64,000 bases of DNA from assembly GCF_020873915.1 (NCBI RefSeq), contig NZ_JAHWGP010000013.1, forward strand, positions 62,001 through 126,000. The letters run 5' to 3'. The notes beneath the pieces are model-generated. The model made no database searches and had not been told where the DNA came from. It was given only the letters and a program-made list of their open reading frames with translations. Positions 7,608 to 15,876 of this stretch are shown in pieces. The first letter of the stretch is position 1; each line of letters opens with the position of its first letter. The translations under genes were made by a program, and so were the position numbers. Origin of the DNA: Streptomyces sp. DH5. Lineage in GTDB: Bacteria; Actinomycetota; Actinomycetes; Streptomycetales; Streptomycetaceae.

Positions 7608-9455
7608 ATGACTGAGAGCAACGGGTCCGACGCTCCGGGCCGGGCGGACCACCAGACCGATCGAGCCGAACAGGGCGCGGGGACGCCCGACTGGGAGAAG
7701 CGCTTCCGGGCGCCCCGGGTGTCCCTGCCCGACTGGGCCGAGGACGCCCCCGACCGCTCCCTGTTCGTGTCGAACGCGACGGGGACGTACGAGCTGTACG
7801 CGTGGGACCGGTCGACGGGTGATCAGCGCCAGGTGACGCACCGGCCCAACGGCACGACGGACGGCGTGCTCTCCCCGGACGGCGAGTGGATCTGGTGGTT
7901 CGACGACAAGGACGGCGACGAGTTCGGCGTCTGGCGCCGGCAGCGGTTCACGGGCGGCGAGGACGAACCGGCGGCCCCGGGCCTGGACCCGTCGTACCCC
8001 GCCGGTCTCGCGCTCGGCAGGGACGGCCGCACGGCGGTCGTGGGCCGCTCCACCGACGAGGACGGGACGACGATCCACCTGGTGCGCACCGGTGAGGCGC
8101 CGGTGGAGCTGTACCGGCACCGCGAGTCGGCGGGCGTCGGCGACCTCTCCCACGACGGGGCGCTGATCGCCGTGGAGCACACCGAGCACGGTGACGCCAT
8201 GCACTCCGCGCTGCGGGTGATGCGCCCCGACGGCACGACGGTCGCCGAGCTCGACGACACCGAGGGCGGCACCAGGGAGCTGGGCCTGGAGGTGCTGGGC
8301 TTCGCTCCGGTGGAGGGCGACACCCGGCTGCTCATCGGTCACCAGCGGCGCGGCCGCTGGGAGCCCCTGGTGTGGGACGTGGCCACGGGCGAGGAGAGCG
8401 ACCTCGCACTGGAGCTGCCCGGCGACGTCAGCGCCGAGTGGTACCCGGACGGCACGGGGCTGCTCATCGCGCACGGCTTCGAGGCACGCGGCGAGCTGTT
8501 CCGCTACGACCTGGCCGAGCGCCGGCTGGTGGAGATCCCCACCCCGCGCGGCGCCGTCTCGGGCGCGACGGCCCGCCCCGACGGCAGCGTGGAGTACCTG
8601 TGGTCGTCGGCGGCGCAGCCGCCGGTGGTGCGCTCCACGGCGGGCGGAGTGGTCCTCGACCCGCCCGGCATGAAGTCGCCCGGTTCGGTGCCGGTGGAGG
8701 ACGTGTGGGTGGAGGGGCCCGGCGGCCGCATCCACGCGCTCGTCCAGAGGCCGGCCGGCGCGACCGGTCCGCTCCCCACGGTCTTCGACATCCACGGCGG
8801 CCCCACCTGGCACGACAGCGACTCCTTCGCGGCGGGCCCGGCGGCCTGGGTCGACCACGGCTACGCGGTGGTCCGCGTCAACTACCGGGGCTCCACCGGG
8901 TACGGGCGCGCCTGGACGGACGCCCTGAAGCACCGGGTGGGCCTGATCGAACTGGAGGACATCGAGGCGGTCCGCACGTGGGCGGTCGACTCCGGCCTGG
9001 CGGACCCCGCCCGGCTGATCCTCACCGGCGGCTCCTGGGGCGGCTACCTCACGCTGCTCGGCCTCGGCACGCAGCCGGACGCGTGGGCGCTGGGCATCGC
9101 GGCGGTCCCGGTCGCCGACTACGTCACGGCGTACCACGACGAGATGGAGGCGCTGAAGGCGATGGACCGCACGCTGCTCGGCGGCACTCCGGAGGAGGTC
9201 CCCGACCGCTTCGAGGCGTCGTCCCCCATCACCTACGTCGACCAGGTCAAGGCCCCGGTCTACATCTCGGCCGGGGTCAACGACCCGCGCTGTCCCATCC
9301 AGCAGATCGAGAACTACGTCAAGCGCCTGGAGTCGCGCAACGCGGTCCACGAGGTCTACCGCTACGACGCCGGCCACGGCTCCCTGGTCGTCGACGAACG
9401 CATCAAGCAGATCCGCCTGGAACTCGACTTCGCCACCAGACACCTCCCGGCGTGA
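7608..9455 (+). CDS. S9 family prolyl oligopeptidase / acylaminoacyl-peptidase
   Basis: A 615-residue cytoplasmic serine peptidase. The N-terminal half (about residues 40-330) is a beta-propeller with repeated WD/YDPDG-type blades (LSPDGEWIWWFDD, SHDGALIAVEH). The C-terminal half is an alpha/beta hydrolase with oxyanion strand DIHGGPTWHD. The catalytic Ser lies in GGSWGGYLT (about 476), Asp in GVNDPRCP (about 560) and His in DAGHGS (about 590). It should trim short peptides or N-acylated peptides. The ATG at 7608 was chosen over upstream starts because upstream codons are not coding-like and overlap the divergent promoter region. No signal peptide is seen. Confidence 0.93.
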   Translation: MTESNGSDAPGRADHQTDRAEQGAGTPDWEKRFRAPRVSLPDWAEDAPDRSLFVSNATGTYELYAWDRSTGDQRQVTHRPNGTTDGVLSPDGEWIWWFDDKDGDEFGVWRRQRFTGGEDEPAAPGLDPSYPAGLALGRDGRTAVVGRSTDEDGTTIHLVRTGEAPVELYRHRESAGVGDLSHDGALIAVEHTEHGDAMHSALRVMRPDGTTVAELDDTEGGTRELGLEVLGFAPVEGDTRLLIGHQRRGRWEPLVWDVATGEESDLALELPGDVSAEWYPDGTGLLIAHGFEARGELFRYDLAERRLVEIPTPRGAVSGATARPDGSVEYLWSSAAQPPVVRSTAGGVVLDPPGMKSPGSVPVEDVWVEGPGGRIHALVQRPAGATGPLPTVFDIHGGPTWHDSDSFAAGPAAWVDHGYAVVRVNYRGSTGYGRAWTDALKHRVGLIELEDIEAVRTWAVDSGLADPARLILTGGSWGGYLTLLGLGTQPDAWALGIAAVPVADYVTAYHDEMEALKAMDRTLLGGTPEEVPDRFEASSPITYVDQVKAPVYISAGVNDPRCPIQQIENYVKRLESRNAVHEVYRYDAGHGSLVVDERIKQIRLELDFATRHLPA

Positions 9456-9463
9456 CAGCACCC

Positions 9464-9492
9464 CCGCCCGCGGCCCCCGCGGCCGCGGGCGG
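9464..9492 (+). terminator. GC-rich hairpin after the S9 peptidase gene
   Basis: A 12-bp perfect stem (9464-9475 with 9481-9492) with a 5-nt loop begins 8 bp after the peptidase stop. There is no T-tract, which is common for Streptomyces terminators. Inferred to end the upstream transcript. Confidence 0.5.
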
Positions 9493-9580
9493 CGGCACCA
9501 TCCAGCCGCGCCGGCCGCCCCGCCCCGCCACGCCCGGCCGCGGGGCCCGGCTCCCCGGCTCGCCCCGGCCGCGGTAACCG

Positions 9581-9611
<31 letters not shown>

Positions 9612-9765
9612 CCAGTCAGCCCGGCCGCCCGGTCGCCGCAGTCGGGTACGACGACTGCGGGGACCGGGGGGAGCCGTGCCGCTGGGGCGGTGGGGGAGGG
9701 TGGGCGCAGCGGCAGCCCGCTGGCGCGGGCAAGGGAAACCCGCCCCCGCCCGCCACGGCGCCGGA

Positions 9766-11709
9766 TCAGCGTCCCGCCGCCCCCGCCCCCCGGCGCCGCC
9801 CCAGCAACTCCGCCAGCCCCCGCCGGGTCGCCGCCAGCACCACCCGGTCCCCGGCCCGCAGCACGTACGTGTCCGGCAGGTCCCACACCAGCCCCGCCCC
9901 CGGCACCTCCGGCCCGTAGCGCCGCTCACCGCCCGAGGCGGACGCCGTGTCGAGCGCCAGCACCCGCCACGCCCCCGCCCGGAACGCCTCTCCGACCGTC
10001 CGCCCCTCCAGCTGCGGATATCCGCCGACGACCACCGCCGCGAACAGCAGCACCCGCCGCTCCACCGGTATGGCGCCCAGGATCTGCCGCCCCATCATGG
10101 CCCCGGCGAACGCGGGTGCCGCCAGGTGCGACACACTCCGGCTCCGCGTCACCGCGCCCGGGTGAGCCGTCCGCAGCGTCCGGTACACCGCCTTGGCGAA
10201 CTCGTCGTCGTACAGCCGCAGTACCGCCCGCAGGTCCGGCCGTACCGACCGCGCGTAGAGCACCGCCTCCAGGTTCGTCGTGTCCTCGCTGGTCAGCGCG
10301 AGCAGCGCATCCGCGCGGTGGATCTTCGCGGACTCCAGTACGCCTTCCTGGGTGACGTCCCCGACCACCACCGGCACGCGCAACCGCCGCGCGGTGGCCA
10401 TGCCCCGCGCCTCCGGATCCGCCTCGACGCACACCACCGGGATGTGCAGCTCCCGCAGCCGCGTCAGCACCCGCGTGCCGATCTTGCCCAGCCCGAGCAG
10501 CACCACGTGCCCGCTCAGCCCGCGCGGCGGTTTCCGCAGGGACGACGCCGTACGGAACGTCCCCAGCGCCTCCAGCACCGCAGCCAGCAGCACCGGCAGC
10601 AGCAGCAACCCGACGCCCATGGACAGCAGTTGCAGGACCTGCCGTCCCGTGGACTGGCTGTGCGCGGGCTCGTTGATGGCGAACAGGTCGAGCAGCGTGA
10701 CGTACGTGGCGTGCAGCGGATTGTCCCGGGTCACCACCGTCAGCGCGACGGCGAGCGCGATCACCGCGGCGATCAGCCCGGCGAGCGACCACCGGAGCCG
10801 CCGCGAGAACAGCGAGGCAAGCGGCGGGCCGCCCCGCCGGGCGGGCAGGGGCGGTCCGGAGTAGGACAGTTGCTCCAGCACCACCGTCCCGCGTCCGGTG
10901 GCCGCCGCCACCGCCGCCGCGTCGGGCAGCAGCCGCGGCCCCTGTTCGCCGCTGTCCTCCGAACCCTCGTCCCCGGCCGGGTCGTTGCTCGTGGCGGAGA
11001 GCAGTGCCAGCGTGCACAGTCCGGGGTCGGCCACTTCGCCGGGCGCCGGGGGCCGGCGTTCCACGGCCCGCAGCAGCAGCCCTTCCGCGTCGACGACCTT
11101 GCCGGTGCCGACGAGCGCGGTGGCGACCAGCGCGGGCGCGGCCGTGTCGGAGTCGGACAGTACGGTCGTCGAGATGTCGGCCCCCGCGCTGTCCCGGCCC
11201 GGAGCCGTGTCGCCCGCCAACTCGGCCGCCTGGTCGAGAAGTTCCTCGATGTGCTGGCCGAGCCGCCGGTTGTAGAGACGCAGCACGAGCCGCAGCCGGG
11301 GGTTGAGCCGGCGGGCGTTCAGCGCGGCGCGGATGTTGGTCTCGTCGTCGTCGTACACCAGCGCCAGCGCGGCGGCCCGCTCCACGCCCGCCTCGGCGAG
11401 CACGGTCTCGGTCGGCTCGGCGGCCTCCACGATCCGCTCACCGGGGGCGAGGGTGTCGTCGGAGCCGCCGTTGCCCCGGTTGTTGACCGCGGTCACGACC
11501 CGGTCGAGCAGGGCCGCGGAGGCCGCCCGGGCCCGTCCGGCCACCGGCCGGCGCGCGGCGCGTCCGGCGGGCGGGACGACGAGGGTCACCTGCTCGCGGT
11601 AGACGCCGCGGAGTTCGGCGGCGAGCCGGTGCGCGAGCCCGTCGTCCCCGCACACCACCATGTGGGCCGAAGGGTCGCCGGGCGGGGCGGGGTTGGGAAG
11701 CAGACTCAC
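9766..11709 (-). CDS. TrkA-N / RCK-domain ion-channel-like membrane protein
   Basis: A protein of about 647 residues. It has an N-terminal Rossmann domain (MVVCGDDGLAHRLAAEL), two membrane segments near the middle (LAGLIAAVIALAVALTVVT and LSMGVGLLLLPVLLAAVLEAL) with a loop like a pore region, and a second TrkA-N domain (GHVVLLGLGKIGTRVLTRL). A C-terminal TrkA-C-like region follows. This resembles bacterial relatives of potassium channels gated by RCK domains (CASTOR/POLLUX-like layout). The likely role is NAD- or nucleotide-regulated K+/cation flux. Start is uncertain: GTG at 11709 gives an N-terminus close to the Rossmann fold, while GTG at 11766 adds 19 residues. It lies beside three other ion-transport genes. 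Specific ion is inference. Confidence 0.82.
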   Translation of the reverse strand: MSLLPNPAPPGDPSAHMVVCGDDGLAHRLAAELRGVYREQVTLVVPPAGRAARRPVAGRARAASAALLDRVVTAVNNRGNGGSDDTLAPGERIVEAAEPTETVLAEAGVERAAALALVYDDDETNIRAALNARRLNPRLRLVLRLYNRRLGQHIEELLDQAAELAGDTAPGRDSAGADISTTVLSDSDTAAPALVATALVGTGKVVDAEGLLLRAVERRPPAPGEVADPGLCTLALLSATSNDPAGDEGSEDSGEQGPRLLPDAAAVAAATGRGTVVLEQLSYSGPPLPARRGGPPLASLFSRRLRWSLAGLIAAVIALAVALTVVTRDNPLHATYVTLLDLFAINEPAHSQSTGRQVLQLLSMGVGLLLLPVLLAAVLEALGTFRTASSLRKPPRGLSGHVVLLGLGKIGTRVLTRLRELHIPVVCVEADPEARGMATARRLRVPVVVGDVTQEGVLESAKIHRADALLALTSEDTTNLEAVLYARSVRPDLRAVLRLYDDEFAKAVYRTLRTAHPGAVTRSRSVSHLAAPAFAGAMMGRQILGAIPVERRVLLFAAVVVGGYPQLEGRTVGEAFRAGAWRVLALDTASASGGERRYGPEVPGAGLVWDLPDTYVLRAGDRVVLAATRRGLAELLGRRRGAGAAGR

Positions 11710-11771
11710 CACAGGCCAAGAGACTGCCTCATCGCGGCGCGTGGTTCCAGGTGCCGGGGTGAACACCCCCG

Positions 11772-12346
11772 CCCCGTCACGCGTACCAGGGGGCGGGGGC
11801 CCGAGCGGAGGCGCCGCACCACGCGCCCAATGTCTCCTGGCTCCTCACCCTCCCCCTCTTCGCCCTGATCCTGGTCGCCCCGCCGCCCCTCGGCGCCCAC
11901 AGCGCCGCCCACACCGGTACGGCCCTGACGAAACCCCTCGGCTTCCCCGAACTGCCCGCGCGGGGGCCGCTGCACCTCGGGGTCGGGGAGTACGCGGCCC
12001 GCGCCGTCCACGACGAGGGCCGGCACCTGCGCGACCGCCCGATCAGCATCACCGGCTTCGTGGCGACGAACGGCACGGACGACCCGTACCTGGTCCGCGT
12101 GAACCTCAACTGCTGTGCCGCGGACGGCCGCCCGGTCAAGGTGGCCCTGACCGGCAACGTCCCGCCGGTGCTGCGCCCGGACACCTGGCTGGAGATCACC
12201 GGCACCTACACCCCGCGCCGCACGAAGGACCCCGTCAACGGCGGCCCGATCCCCTACATCGAGGTCGTTTGCGCCGAACCGGTCCCGGCCCCGCGCAACC
12301 CGTACGACGAGGTGGGGAACGGCTGGGACGGCGGCCGCGGCCGCAC
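11772..12346 (+). pseudogene. 5'-truncated TIGR03943 family membrane protein remnant
   Basis: In the frame of base 11772 the sequence reads HAPNVSWLLTLPLFALIL and then ITGFVATNGTDDPYLVRVN, NCCAADGRPVKVAL, ITGTYTPRRTKDPVNGGPIP. This is the C-terminal half of TIGR03943 proteins (one TM, then an OB-like domain with the NCC motif). The usual N-terminal membrane segments and start codon are missing: the divergent RCK gene begins where they should be. The partner permease normally encoded just upstream is also absent. At the 3' end the frame runs past the expected stop near NPYDEVGNG into the next gene. An internal ATG at 12060 would give only the OB part. I read it as a gene remnant. Confidence 0.7.
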
Positions 12347-12388
12347 ACGCGGTGACGCCCTGGCCGGATGTCCCGCAGGGCCTCGCCG

Positions 12389-12676
12389 TCAGGGCTGGTA
12401 CGGCTGCTGCTGGTGCGGCCGGCTCTGCGCCTGGCCGCCGCCGAGTGACTGCGCCTGGAGCTGCTCGGCCTGTTCCTGGGTCACCTTCTGTTCCGCGCCG
12501 CAGAAGGTGCACTGCGTGGCGTACTTGGTGGAGACCGGGAAGAGCGGCACGAAGAACAGGGTGAACTTCGTGACCCGCTTCCTGAGCGTGTGCGCGGACG
12601 GGTTCCCGCACTGCGCGCACACCAGCGTCAGTATCGCGAGCTGATGTAGATACCCCTTGGTGCCAAAGATGATCAT
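12389..12676 (-). CDS. small zinc-ribbon membrane-associated protein
   Basis: A 95-residue protein starting MIIFGTKGYLHQLAI. It has one CxxC knuckle (CAQCGN near residues 20-25), a hydrophobic middle (FTLFFVPLFPVSTKYATQC) and a second CxxC (CTFCGAEQ near 57-64), followed by a Gln/Pro/Gly-rich tail. The two knuckles suit a zinc ribbon. This family occurs widely in actinobacteria with no known function; the hydrophobic part may insert in or lie on the membrane. The ATG at 12676 is the only start that keeps the typical MIIFGTKG N-terminus. Confidence 0.82.
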   Translation of the reverse strand: MIIFGTKGYLHQLAILTLVCAQCGNPSAHTLRKRVTKFTLFFVPLFPVSTKYATQCTFCGAEQKVTQEQAEQLQAQSLGGGQAQSRPHQQQPYQP

Positions 12677-12814
12677 GTCGTCGATCCTTCCCGGGCCGCG
12701 GTCCCCCGAACCACCACCACATCAGACGATGAGAGCAGTCGGCAACGTGACCGGCCGCGAGACTGCCGTACCCCGCACAAGCGCGTGCGGGCCGCACGCT
12801 GACAGTCTTCCCGC

Positions 12815-14473
12815 ATGGTCGACGTGCGCGAAGTGAGCTGCCGTCCCCGGTGGGCGCGCCTCCTGTGGTTCCTCTCCGCTCTCGGCACGGCTGGGGCGGT
12901 GTCGGCGGCGGCGCTCCGGGCGTCCACAGGTGCGGACGGATGGCTGGTGCCCGCTCTGCTGTCCGCCCTGGCGGGCCTCACCGCGCTGCACAGGGCCACC
13001 GCCTCCGTCCATGGCGACGCGCGGGGGCTGCGCTCCCGCACCCTGCTGCGCCGTCGGAGCGTGCCGTGGAGCGAGGTCGCTCAGGTGCGCGTCCGGGTGA
13101 AGTACGCGCACCTGGCCCGCGGTGAGGAGAGCCGGCACGTCAGTGTGCTGCTGCGGGACGGACGCCGCTGGGAACTGCCCCTGCCGCACGCCTGGACCCC
13201 GCGGACCGGGGAGTTCGAGGCGACGCTGGACGCGCTGCGCGCACTGCACCGCCGTCACGGTCCCCCGGAGGCCGCGGGGCCCGGCCACCTCGCCGTCGTC
13301 TCCGGCCGCACCGCCGGACGCGGCTGGCTCGGCTCCCTCGCGGCGTGCGCACTGCTGCTGGCGGGCGCGGGCCTCCTGGCGTGGGCGGCGCCGGGTGCCG
13401 GGGCCCACCAGCGGGCCTGGGAGTCGGCCGTCCCCTGCACGCCCGGGACGCGGGCGGCCGACCGCGGCGACTGCCTCGGCACGGTCCCGGCCGTGATCGA
13501 ACGGACCGAGGGGAGCGGGAAGAAGACCGGCCGGCTGTACTTCACCGACGGCCGTCCGCTGGAACGGCTGACGGTGTCCTCGGAGGCGGCCGGGGAGTTC
13601 CGTGCGGGCGACCGCGTGCGGCTGACCGTGTGGCGCGGCGAGGTCAAGGAGGTCGCGGGCGACCGTCATGTGTGGCGGGACCACACACCCGGTGCCGGTG
13701 ACTTCGTGATGATCGCGGCCGGCCTGGTCCTCGGCGCCGGCTACCCCGCCGCCCGGACACTGCTCCGGATACGCGGCCGGCACCGCCCCGACGACGAGGC
13801 GCTGCCCACGGCCCTGCCCTTCGTGGTGGCCCTCGCCGTCACCGCGCTGTGGCTCCTTCCCCTGTGCTACCTGCACCCCATGGCACCCTTCGCCACGCCC
13901 ACGACGACGGTCTGGACGCTGTCGGGCACCCTGACCACCCTCGCCCTGCTCGTCCTGGCATGGCGCGCCACCCGCATCCGCCCGCCGCGAGGAGAGGGGC
14001 AGGACGCCGACCCCGGCGAGGGCGGGGAACCCGGAGGGGGCGGGGAGCCCGGAGGGGGCGCCAGGGCGCCGGGGGCCGAGGGGCCCGCCGGCCGGCCGGC
14101 GGACGGTGAGCTCTTCCTGCCGGCCCGCTTCCTGGAGGCCACCGACTACAACCCGCACCACTTCGGCACCCATGTCGTCGTGGGCGGCGGTGGACCGCCC
14201 GCGGTGGTCCCGCATCCCGGCCCGGGACGGTTCGCGGCCCGCCCGGTCCCGGTCTCCCGGCTGACCCTCGGCCGGGTGCGGCGCGCCCGCGGCACGGACC
14301 CGGTGCCGGGCACCTGGCACGTGGCGGAACTGGACGATGCCGGCACCCCGGTCCGCCTCGCCGCCGACCCGGCCGACCTGACCCGGATCCTTCGGGAACT
14401 GACCGCACCGCGGACCCGGGCCCCGGACCCCGCCGCCGCCTGCCCGGACGCCACCCTGCCCGACCGCCCCTGA
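12815..14473 (+). CDS. multi-pass membrane protein with bacterial PH-like domain
   Basis: A 552-residue protein. Two TM segments lie near residues 12-58. Next comes a PH-like domain of the actinobacterial type (ARGLRSRTLLRRRSVPWSEVAQVRV ... HVSVLLRDGRRWELPLP, residues about 65-145). Then come a TM (LAACALLLAGAGLLAWAA), an outside domain with paired Cys (PCTPGTRAADRGDCLG) and a strand-rich region. Three more TMs lie at about 298-380, followed by a Gly/Pro/Glu-rich linker and a C-terminal cytoplasmic segment. Function unknown. Start ATG at 12815; no strong ribosome binding site is seen, and it is divergent from the zinc-ribbon gene. Confidence 0.78.
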   Translation: MVDVREVSCRPRWARLLWFLSALGTAGAVSAAALRASTGADGWLVPALLSALAGLTALHRATASVHGDARGLRSRTLLRRRSVPWSEVAQVRVRVKYAHLARGEESRHVSVLLRDGRRWELPLPHAWTPRTGEFEATLDALRALHRRHGPPEAAGPGHLAVVSGRTAGRGWLGSLAACALLLAGAGLLAWAAPGAGAHQRAWESAVPCTPGTRAADRGDCLGTVPAVIERTEGSGKKTGRLYFTDGRPLERLTVSSEAAGEFRAGDRVRLTVWRGEVKEVAGDRHVWRDHTPGAGDFVMIAAGLVLGAGYPAARTLLRIRGRHRPDDEALPTALPFVVALAVTALWLLPLCYLHPMAPFATPTTTVWTLSGTLTTLALLVLAWRATRIRPPRGEGQDADPGEGGEPGGGGEPGGGARAPGAEGPAGRPADGELFLPARFLEATDYNPHHFGTHVVVGGGGPPAVVPHPGPGRFAARPVPVSRLTLGRVRRARGTDPVPGTWHVAELDDAGTPVRLAADPADLTRILRELTAPRTRAPDPAAACPDATLPDRP

Positions 14474-14583
14474 GCACACTCCGCTGGGCGACCAGGGTGG
14501 CGGCCGAGGTCACCGGCGTACGCTCGTCGCCGGCCCGTGCGGGGCCCCTCGGCGCCGCGCGGACGCAGCCGGCCCTCGCCAGG

Positions 14584-14659
14584 CATCGGGGACGACACCC
14601 ACGGATCACGGGATCCGTGCGGGTCGGACCCCCACATCATTTGGGTGTCGTCCCCGATG
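14584..14659. repeat. 76-bp branched inverted repeat
   Basis: An 18-bp perfect inverted repeat (14584-14601 with 14642-14659) encloses a 40-base loop that itself carries a 7-bp hairpin (ACGGATC at 14601-14607 with GATCCGT at 14612-14618) and a small GGGT/ACCC stem (14621-14631). It lies 110 bp after the PH-domain gene, in a 465-bp stretch (14474-14938) where I see no supported gene. It could be a terminator, a structured RNA or the footprint of a mobile element. Confidence 0.7.
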
Positions 14660-14938
14660 GTCCACGATTCCGCCTCCGGGTGAGGGTGTGATCAACACAC
14701 TCCCGGCCTGCCCCCCTCCGTCCGGCACCTCAGGTACCGCTCACGGAGCGGACCGCGCGGGCTGTCGGACCACGAGAGGATCCCGCGCCCTGATGCACGC
14801 AGTGACGCAGCGACCCGGCCTCAACGACGCGGTGACCGTCCCGGCCCCGTCGGTGCTGCTGCTGTGCCGTTCGGCGGCCGCGTGGGAACACCCGTCCCGG
14901 ACCGCCGGAAGGGTGGGATCCGCGCCGAGCGGTGCGCG

Positions 14939-15390
14939 GTGAGCATCACCGCGTGGCCGGCGGTGGCGGTCTTCGCCGCCGTCTGCGTGGCGTCACCGGT
15001 GACCTGGGCGAGAGGGCGGCCGAGGCGACCGGCGGCGACCCGCCGGGCACCGCGACGGCTCCGGCGTTCGGCTCCGTGGCGCTCTCCACGATCATCGACA
15101 CCCTCCCCTTCGAGGCGTCGGTGAGCCCGGTCGTCAGCGGGACCGCGGCCTCCCCCGGCGGTGCCGACGAGGCGGGGACGCCGTGGTGGACCTTCCCCCT
15201 GGGTGCGGACCCCGGAGGCGACGCCACGGTCGTCGCCTCCCCGGCCGACGCCGTGGTCATCGGCATCGCCGAACGCGAGGGCCGGTGCGTCTCGTTCCGG
15301 GAGTTCAGCCGGTACGGACTGATCGTCACCGCGGCCACCGTCACCATCGCGGCCGCGTGTGTGGGGTTGCGCCACTTCGTCCTGGTGTGA
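14939..15390 (+). pseudogene. internally deleted, frameshifted SLC13/ArsB-type permease
   Basis: The GTG at 14939 begins SITAWPAVAVFAAVCV, the typical first TM of SLC13/ArsB/NhaD-type permeases. After about 20 codons that frame loses homology. The adjacent frame then matches the last quarter of the same family: GERAAEATGGDP, ALSTIIDTLPFEAS, TPWWTFPLGADPGGDATVV, SPADAVVIGIAEREG, FREFSRYGLIVTAATVTIAA, ending GLRHFVLV at 15390. Several hundred internal residues are absent and a frameshift separates the two ends, so no functional permease can be made. The surviving C-terminal part also has unusual substitutions, in line with decay. Confidence 0.75.
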
Positions 15391-15495
15391 TCGTGAGGCA
15401 CGGGATGCGAGAGGAGAGCAGATGGATCACACCGGACACCGAGCCGACGCCTTTCCGTCGCCCCCTGCCGCGAGGCGGCGGCCGAGAAGAGGGCC

Positions 15496-15783
15496 ATGGA
15501 CGGACCCGATGACGAACGGCTCCACGAGATCTCGGTCCGTCTGCACCACGAGGACCCACGCTTCGCCCACGGCCTCGGACACGGCCGCCCCTGCCGGCCC
15601 CGGGAGTACCGCCACGCCCGGGCCTGGCTGCTGCTCGCCGTCGCGCTGGCCGTGCTGGGTGCCGGCGTCGCCCTGGCCCACGGGCTGCTCATCGCCGCCG
15701 GGCTGGCCCTGGCCGGCACCGCCGGGGAGATGTTCGACCCGCACCGCGGGACGCGGTACCGCCGCGGCCGGTGTCGGTTCTGA
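15496..15783 (+). CDS. DUF3040 domain small membrane protein
   Basis: A 95-residue protein with a short soluble N-terminus (DDERLHEISVRLHHEDPRFAHGLG, the DUF3040 signature of an acidic helix followed by DPRFA). A helical hairpin of two TM segments follows (RAWLLLAVALAVLGAGVALAHG and LLIAAGLALAGTAGEMF). DUF3040 proteins are small actinobacterial membrane proteins of unknown function, often found near stress genes. AGAAGAGG lies 5 nt before the ATG. An out-of-frame ATG at 15421 also has a strong ribosome binding site, but its frame does not look coding beyond about 30 codons. Confidence 0.78.
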   Translation: MDGPDDERLHEISVRLHHEDPRFAHGLGHGRPCRPREYRHARAWLLLAVALAVLGAGVALAHGLLIAAGLALAGTAGEMFDPHRGTRYRRGRCRF

Positions 15784-15876
15784 CGCCGGGGAGCGGCCGA
15801 CCGCGGAACTCGCGCCCGCGACCTGCCGCCGTACCGTCGCCGGCCGCGGGGCCGCACACCGCACGGGGACCGTTCG

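Noticed and set aside
14688-14942. 84-codon frame upstream of the decayed permease
   Set aside because: No domain or ribosome binding site, and its end overlaps the permease start without coupling.
15421-15495. Small ORF with a strong ribosome binding site before DUF3040
   Set aside because: Its frame is out of phase with DUF3040 and soon runs under it with shadow-like composition. It may be a remnant start of the decayed permease region.
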